Origin: Lingula anatina
Taxonomy: Eukaryota > Brachiopoda > Lingulata > Lingulida > Lingulidae
Assembly (NCBI RefSeq): GCF_001039355.2
Contig: NW_019775981.1
Coordinates: 1-52,555, forward strand
Length of the DNA: 52,555 nt
Reading direction: 5' to 3'
Both the position numbers and the translations under genes were made by a program. This document shows, one piece after another, positions 45,316 through 52,555 of this stretch (the first letter of the stretch is position 1; each line of letters starts with the position of its first letter). The notes under the pieces were generated by a model, which was not told the origin of the DNA, did not search any database, and saw only the letters and a program-made list of their open reading frames with translations.

Positions 45316-47250
45316 AAACACTTCATAATTGAGAATTGAATGAAAAGATGTCTGTTGCTCTGCTGTGTTAACAAAGAATGATCTCTTCTCAAATGATGTT
45401 ATCTGTTAATGAAGAGTGGATATCAGCTGACAGCTGATTGTTTGTTCTAGACAAAACTAATGAATTATGAGTAAGAGTACTAATTTATTTGATGGCAACA
45501 GTGCCGGCAGTTCCATTAGTTAAGGTTCAAGTTGTCTGATCACTGAACATTTCAGATAATAACCCATGTGTCTATTATGAAAAAGAAAAAAAAAACTCCA
45601 TTACTGGCATATGAGCTAGTATACGAATTTTCATCTTGTTGAAAATGTGAATTCATCAGGAAGAGCAAAATCTGTCTGCATAGCCAACAAATAGATAGGA
45701 AAGGATTCAGTGTGGGCATTTAGAAGGGAGTAGCTGTATTTACATAGTCATTGATTTGTGAGAGATGTCTATTTCAGTAAGTGAAGTATGGCAAAGTAAA
45801 TACAGTCTGACAGAATAGTCTACTTATGTAAAGATATTGGAATAGCTTGCTGCAGGGAAAGGATACATTCTCTAAATAGTAGTGCTGTAACTTGAGTTTT
45901 GCAAACAGTTGAGCTGCTGCATTTTGGCTAATTCTGATATTGGGACTTCATCGAATTGTTTGGCTGGGGCACTGTCCTCGGAAATCATCAAAAATGAAAG
46001 TGGAGAGGCAATGTCCCACTCATAATTGTGATACGTGTACCAAGTTAGTGTTGAAATGTAGTAGTTTTAACAGCCAGCATGATTAAATGGGAAGCATATA
46101 ATTTAAAATCAGCCATTTCAAAAGTATGCCATTATACAGTTGACTGCCAAAGATACTTTTTTACAAACCAGTGTTAATTTCAAGTTTGTTGACTCTTTAT
46201 TTGTGCCACGTTTTCAATTTTGTTACTTAGGATTTCCCAATATTTCCCCCAACTTCTTTTTTGCATTTATTTTTACTTACTAGTTTTGTTTCATCTAAGA
46301 TGTTTTTTCCTGTGAATTGATTATTGAAAAGGTTTGTGTGCCTTTAAAGAGAGTGGATGTCCAAAACTGACACTATCATGAAGAATTCAACCTATGGGTT
46401 GCAATTTTTAAAATTATTTTTAATAGTCATTATAAGTTTATCACTCCATTTTGTTTGTTAAATATAATAATTTGTCAATGATTGTTCGAAAGTTTTTATA
46501 CAGTACTTCATTTTATCTAATTTTTACAAATACATTATTGCAGTTGAGTTTTGTAGGTAAATCTCTAATGTACCCTTATTTTCTGAATGACTACATAAAT
46601 CGTGTTCAAGGGGAAACCAACAAACAAATATAACAATCATTTGATTAGGTGATGGAATTCTTAGGGACATCTTCCTTTTGTTAGTATTGTCCAAATAAGT
46701 GAAGTGTTATCTAGTGTTCCAAAAACATTTAGTAACATGGTGCAATGTCAAAAGTTCACAGTAACCACACTTTATAGTAATTTGTCATCAGTATTTTCAT
46801 TAAGTTGCACTGCCCTTTTATCATCTTAGCACCATATTATGCTGAGTGACTTATTTCCAGTCTCAAGGTTTTTTTTTCTTGATGGGAACATTTGTAATCA
46901 GTTACCAAGCTATTCAGCACAAGAAATGTGTAACTGAATACAAGCATTTATGTAATTTCAAAAATTAGTTTATTTCAAATATGTACAATTGATTTACAGG
47001 TTCAGAGAAGCAAACAGTCAGACTGTGGCACTTGTATCATGTTATCCCTGGTAGCCTCATGTTGTACATTCGGTGGTTACGAAGGACTGGCGAGTTCTCT
47101 ATCCTGATGAAAACCTTTCATCTCAAACATTCTTAACTTATGGTATCATTGCTTTAATTGTGATCAGCCAGAATTTCAAGTTTCACATTTGGCAAGGAAA
47201 ACGCTAAGTGCCATAACAATTGTTAAACAATAAAATCGGTTAATTCTAAG
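45316..47250 (+). other. Probable PPIP5K 3' untranslated region
   Basis: AT-rich sequence after the PPIP5K stop with no supported coding frame. AATAAA occurs at 47229-47234 and again at 47399-47404, and an ATTAAA at 46082-46087. Any of these could define the transcript end; I cannot choose between them from sequence. Confidence 0.35.
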
Positions 47251-48870
47251 AAAACTTGTTATTGGGTCATTTTGTAATATGTGTTAATTTGTTAATTTTA
47301 TCTTGAACTTATTTAACTTCCCCATTAAGGTCAGTTTTGTTTACTAAGAAGTAATTAGGTAAAATAATTTCCAATAGGTAGCAAAAACATTTGATCAAAA
47401 TAAACTGGCTTGGTGAGAGAAATCATTCTGATCTTGAATGTATGCCACATATTATACACAATGCCATGTTTTATGATTAAAATTATGAAGTTTCACACAA
47501 ACAATTCATTTGCATAAACGAAACAAAAAAGTCAATAGACACAGCAGTATTGCCAAAAAGTTACACTAATGAAATCTATAATGTAGCCCGAATAATATAA
47601 TTCATTCTAGAATATTTGAGAAAAAAAAGCTTAACACCCGAGTCAAACTGATGCTTCGTGAAATTAACTGGAAAACATAATTAGAAACCTTTAGAGTTAG
47701 TATTTGCATGCATAATATTTGTTTGCTGATTCAAAATATTAATCTTAATATGAATGGATTTGAGTAATGAATGGACTAGAGAGAACAGGATAACTTTATA
47801 TTAATAAAAAAATACATACACCATAAAATAAAAAAGTGTAAATTGCGAATGGTATACACTGAAAACATAAGAGATGATTTTTCCCCATTGTCAATTCAGA
47901 AGAAATGATAAATCAACAATGTAAACATTGTATCTTGTTTGTGAAAAAAAAAAAGAAAAAAAATTGAACTTGTCCGGTCACAAGCACCACTTATTTTTTA
48001 AGTTTCCAATATCACAGGCTGCAGTGTGTTTAAACAAACAGAATGCGTCAATTTTGTGTACCTTATACTACAGTACTGTAAAATTTGTAGTCACAACATC
48101 TTTAAATTATTAAGTATCTGGCCAGCTTTAACTGCTAAATTATGTATAATATAACATTAAAACTGGATTACTATTATAAGCAGTATCAAAAAAGCTGTGG
48201 AAAGAGCTATCACCAAATAATGCTGCAAACAGTTTGAAATGGGAGAGTAAAAGCCTTCATATCATCCCCTTTTTAATTGCAAGCAGCCCTTAATATATAT
48301 ATATAGATAAATTTGCAAAATACTAAAATATGCAGTAACAGCTATATATAAAAAAATTAGAAATCTGGACCACAGGTATATACAATTTAGTTCTACAGGC
48401 TCCACGCCTGACCCGTGTGTTTTGGTAAGTAAAGCAGTAATAACTAGAAAACACTCACAGAGCGCAAATCCCCACCATAATTGATTAACTCCTGGATCAC
48501 CACCAAAATCTAATCGATTTTAAACCCATTTCTGGCCTCTTGAAAATTTCATCAAAATCCATTCATAATTTTTTGAGTTGGCCTGTTAACTTTCCAACTC
48601 TTAAGATTGGCAGAGGTAATGCAATGAACCCTTAAAGTGAGATCCCTATACGTGGCTAAGGTAACAGTATTATATTACAAGTCTAAACTATTTTATCTGC
48701 CAATGAGGTTTGATTCAAGAGATTTTCACAGCAAAAACAACATTTCACTGGCTTCACAACAACTTAAATTTAGCATAAGTTGCTATAGATCTGTCTATTG
48801 ACACTATAATTGTTTTCTAATATTATCTACTAGCTCATTACACTTACTGGCATATTTGTCTTATGGCCTT
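47251..48870. other. Intergenic region between convergent PPIP5K and SLC8 genes
   Basis: AT-rich sequence with poly(A)-like tracts (around 47943-47964) and a dispersed-repeat-like segment near 48470-48640. No coding segment is supported. Confidence 0.4.
48470..48640. repeat. Probable dispersed repeat fragment
   Basis: The phrase CCAAAATCTAATCGATTTT, the ATTTCATCAAAATCCATTCA segment and TTTTTTGAGTTGGCCTGTTA together resemble a short repeat I recall as widespread in marine invertebrate genomes. Only one copy is in this window, so the claim rests on recognition. Confidence 0.4.
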
Positions 48871-48876
48871 TTTATT
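48871..48876 (-). other. Candidate poly(A) signal of the SLC8 gene
   Basis: AATAAA on the minus strand, 54 nt downstream of the exchanger stop codon. Confidence 0.35.
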
Positions 48877-48929
48877 TTAAAATTAATAATTTTGAATTAA
48901 AAGTCAAGTTATTTAATATTAATCAATAA

Positions 48930-50917
48930 TTAAAGGTTCACTCTAATTACTTTAGTCGTTTGTAAGATGGACATTGTTATGTAGAAGAACCACAAGAAAA
49001 TCAAAAAGATTCCACTGGCCATTTTAGGGCCAGCAGGCCCGCCAAGTTCTCCATTATTGAAAAACTTCAAGAACCTCCTGATAAGAATTAGTCCAATACA
49101 GAGTGTGGCGCAAATTGTGTAGATGATGACACTGAAGACAAGGTTCCCAGCTTGTACTTGAAATGACCCATTCTGAAATATAAAATACATCAATCATGCT
49201 GACTCTTATATGAAAGGTCCCTATAGTTAATTTAAAGCAAAACAAAAAATCTTTTGCAGTTAAGAAATGAACAAATGTGTCAGACAACGATGACAATGAC
49301 AGGGACAGTTGCAGGTAACAAGAATATACACAGACAATACAATTTATATTTCTATAAACAAATTGAAAACCATAAAATAGGATCTTACATTGGCTGTATG
49401 GTAGATTGCAGCAATTAACCAAGGAAGTCCCAATCCAAGGAAAACATTAACTGAGTTACTCCCAGTAACATTTCCTATAGCATTGTCTGCATGCTTTTCT
49501 TGGGCTGCTGCTTGTTTGCTGGCAAACAGATCTGGGAGACTAGTTCCCAAGGCAACGAAGGTGATGGCAACAATTTCTTCTGGCATGCTGCACAGACAAC
49601 CAAAAATACTTGCCAAATCACTGACAATGATCGTGACAATTCCAATCATGGCTAAAGCCATGAAGAAGGCTAGGAATCCACCAGCTATACTCACTGGGGC
49701 TACTATTGCAAAGATAATCTGAAAGTAAAACATGAAATTCAGTATCAAAATTTGTACATGAATTATGACCAATAAGAACAGCTCTAGATACCCTTTAAAC
49801 TGGCACCTTAACAACAAGATTTGAAATTTTATATCACCAATTTCAGCGCCACTGAAACCCCAAACATCACCCAATTTAAAAAAAAAATAATAAAAGATCA
49901 AAGATCAATCAAAGATATGCACCTTAAACCCAAAAGACAAGAAATGCATTAAATAATCAAAAGATGTCGCATTTTCGATATCTCCTCCGTTGACATTCAT
50001 GGCATTCTGGAATTGTTCTGCCCAGGTCTCTGTCTCTACACGCAGGGAATCAATGTTCAGGTTGGTCAGCTCTACCACTCTGCTCACCATACCATTGAAT
50101 TCTGAAGGAAAGAAGTAGAGTGAGACGTTAAGGGTAAATAATTGGGATATTTTTCCAAAAATATTGAGCTAAATGAATATCAGATGCTTTCAACTTACCA
50201 TCGTCGTTGACAAGAGTGATAATGGTTTTCTTGATCCTTCCTAGCTGTGCTCCTCCAGTAGGGTCAAATAATTCCACCTTAAAGCTTTCATCTTTTTCCA
50301 TTTCCTAAAAAATAAGGGGCGATTTAAAAGCATACTCCTTTTGTTTTACGAAGGGTGTCATCTTTGTATTATGGCTGCAGTGTGTTTATTTGTTTTTTAT
50401 TCAAACCTATGGAATCATTTTGTAGATTCTCAGGGCATTAAGTTTTTGTTTTTCACATGATAGTTACTGTACCTAGGAAAATAGTAAATATTCAAAGAAC
50501 AACCTATATTCAGTATCATGAAAGTCAGAATAAGGAATGTTCTTGAAACAAATTTAAACTTATAAGGTGAGAAGAAAAATTCTATCCCTGGCCAGTAATA
50601 CAGTACAGGGGATGCAGTAAATGTAATCATAAATCAGTAACAACTTTCACTGAGACCCTGAAAAAATAGCTAAGATCGCAATACCTGGTCATCATATACA
50701 GTAATTTCCAGCATCTTGGTCACTTCCCCATGCTCAAATGTGAGAATACCTTCACCTCCTTCGAAATCTTTCCCGCTCTTGGCATCCATGTCTTCTGTCC
50801 TCCAGGTGATGTTGACCTTTCCGTCTGCTCCATGAATTCGCTGGACAGGGATCATAGCCTTCCCAGCACTCTCCTTGAACAGGAAGCTGGGTTTTGCAAA
50901 CTGAATGGTACCAGGCT
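48930..50917 (-). CDS. SLC8: SLC8-family Na+/Ca2+ exchanger (NCX), 3' exons only; 5' part lies beyond the window
   Basis: Plasma-membrane antiporter that exports Ca2+ in exchange for Na+. Five minus-strand exons are visible, in consistent phase: 50685-50917, 50199-50304, 49923-50101, 49389-49718 and 48930-49172. The first two encode a Calx-beta calcium-binding domain (FAKPSFLFKESAGKAMIPVQ; FEGGEGILTFEHGE; KVELFDPTGGAQLGRIKKTI). The third carries the family hallmark ELTNLNIDSLRVETETWAEQ and DIENATSFDYLMHFLSFGFK. The fourth carries the membrane segments and alpha-2 repeat (ALGTSLPDLFASKQAA, then ADNAIGNVTGSNSVNVFLGL). The last encodes the final helices with GGELGGP-like NNGELGGPAGPK and the stop. 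The first exon here starts in phase 1, so upstream exons (alpha-1 repeat, loop, first Calx-beta) must lie right of 52555. Which SLC8 paralogue it is cannot be decided from this part. Confidence 0.93.
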
Positions 50918-52555
50918 CTGTAATAAATTTATCAGAAGGCAATTTAATAAAATAAACAAAGGTATTATAATTGTATAAATAATTGTAAGGAAAATATATC
51001 GAGCTCAGATATTTTTTTAATGGTTACATACAAAACTGAGCAATATTTGGCTCTTAAAGCATTTTTTAATTTAAAATTTATTTTTTAATTTTTCCTTTTT
51101 ATTTTAACTTTGTGGATAATTGATGAGCTGACGGCTTCATTAATATTGGCATACCCTTTTTCTTTGCTCTAATATGACATTACCTTGGATAACACTATCA
51201 CTTGTAAATCACATGTAAATAAGTGAAATACAGATCAGCCTATCAAGCTGTAATTCACAATAGAGGTGTGATAAGCAGTGCAGAAATATCCCTTTTCTTC
51301 TGAATGCGAACAATGTACAGTTGGCAAAAACAATGTTGCTACATAGATTTTGATCATATGCCAAGCTAATGGAATTTGGGAAGGTTTGAATACATTCATC
51401 ATGTCCAATGTGTAAAGGATATCAAAAACAACAATCAATTTTCCCCAGAACCTTTGAAACAGAGATGAGCTTAGGAAATTTGGGACAGCTGAAGTACACT
51501 TATGTATGTGTAAATGATATCAAAGATGAGGATTAATTTTTCAAACAGCTTTTGATGGATTGCCATGTTTACCAAATTTGGGAAGATTAAAGCACACATA
51601 TTCATATGTGCGAAGAACAACTAACACAGATAACTAACAATTGCCAAATAGATTTGGATGAATTACCAAGCTAAGTATATTCTTCCTATATGTCTGTTGG
51701 TTTGGAGAAAAGCACTTATAAACTGACAATTGATTACTTTAACACCTATTATGGATAGTTTTAATCTTGCTGGAACAGTATAGCAAGTGATGTAAAAAAC
51801 AGCACTGCAGGACTAAGAGTCATTTTTTGGTTTCAGAATTTTCTCTTTCCATAAAACCCTATGAGTGCAATTATTTTCAAATTGGTATTATGCAACTATG
51901 GAAAAGGAATGCAAGACAGTATTTCATGTTTAAACTCAAAAGATAGATTGCAAATATGTCATCAAAATGCAAAATCATGCTTGACTTCACAGGTTTTCTG
52001 CTTCCTGCATATTCATCCATTTGCAACATCACTTGACTGTAATTCCATAACTGACCTCTTAATTCATTTAATTTTCAACAAGAGAACCTTTTCCTCATTC
52101 AGGAATCCCTAGAGTTACTTCTGTTAATTGTTTGAATAAATTAAGCAGACAATGCATATATTTCTCACTATATGTGAGAATGTGTTCAGATCAATTTAAA
52201 GGTACCTGATCACATGCAATAAAACATGTCTCTTCCCGTGTCCAGATAACCCATCTGGAATACCATTCAAGGTTCAATAAGCATGCAATTGCGTGTGTTC
52301 CTTAAACTGTATCCAGCAAAACTGCATGGATATCCTATAGGGCATGTTATTTTAACCATGCCTGGCAAAACACAAGTGGGATATTTTCCACGAATAATTC
52401 GGAATACTTTGAAGAAACATAAAACAGAAGCGTAACTATAGCAACACCAGGAGATACAGCTATGCATTCAACCTATGATGCAGAGAATTCTTTAAAACAT
52501 ACTCAAACAATCAGTGTCATCAATGCATTCATCAAATTCTATCAATTATATACAT
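50918..52555 (-). other. SLC8 intron, running off the window edge
   Basis: AT-rich intron sequence upstream of the first visible exchanger exon. Open frames are short and unconserved in character. It contains the degenerate ~100-bp tandem repeat at 51345-51690. No further exon was recognised. Confidence 0.6.
51345..51690. repeat. Degenerate ~100-bp tandem repeat in SLC8 intron
   Basis: Three to four diverged units keyed by AATTTGGGA-like words at about 51372, 51476 and 51574. Each is followed by a phrase resembling TTGAATACATTCAT and then GATATCAAA. A partial unit with GCCAAATAGATTTGGATGAA follows near 51643-51662. Confidence 0.55.

Overview
The window is AT-rich nuclear DNA from an animal. 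Genes are split by many GT-AG introns, and microsatellites, small inverted-repeat elements and an intronic satellite are common. The coding content is bilaterian. Protein character and repeat style suggest a marine invertebrate, probably a lophotrochozoan such as a mollusc, but this is inference and I cannot name the species. Three isolated N bases (5479, 21583, 30246) mark scaffold joins. Two of the three lie beside duplicated sequence.

Layout: (1) 1162-4568, minus: a secreted family-31 glycoside hydrolase in three coding exons, with a signal peptide and a D-x-G-E type active site. (2) 4569-11787: a long gene-poor stretch with simple repeats and one unexplained open exon-like segment at 6803-7214. 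(3) 11788-12723, plus: a single-exon acidic protein that resembles PERCC1. (4) 15311-18288, minus: a complete six-exon COQ7, the di-iron hydroxylase of ubiquinone synthesis. (5) 19039-45315, plus: a PPIP5K/Vip1 inositol pyrophosphate kinase-phosphatase in about 30 exons, head-to-head with COQ7 across a 750-bp shared promoter region. (6) 48930-50917, minus: the 3' exons of an SLC8 Na+/Ca2+ exchanger, which continues beyond the right edge. PPIP5K and the exchanger are convergent.

The richest region is PPIP5K. It has two pairs of homologous neighbouring exons (21346-21431/21464-21549 and 33198-33312/33404-33518). In each pair the reading frame forbids using both members, so both look like mutually exclusive alternative exons: one before the ATP-grasp kinase domain, one in the phosphatase domain. 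Exons 2-3 also lie in a 2.45-kb near-identical tandem duplication whose junction carries an N. The copies cannot be spliced together in frame, so unmerged haplotypes are the likeliest explanation. One intron holds a ~145-bp satellite in which six units carry a perfect DR1 nuclear-receptor site. It lies inside a 1.7-kb segment bounded by 11-bp inverted repeats. Downstream are a small array of repeated splice-donor sequences, a piggyBac-like MITE and variable C-terminal tail exons.

The genes are not an operon and share no obvious single pathway. COQ7 acts in mitochondria, PPIP5K in cytosolic inositol pyrophosphate signalling, the exchanger at the plasma membrane, and the GH31 enzyme outside the cell or in the secretory path. 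Exon boundaries come from reading frame, splice consensus and remembered family conservation; no alignment or search was run.
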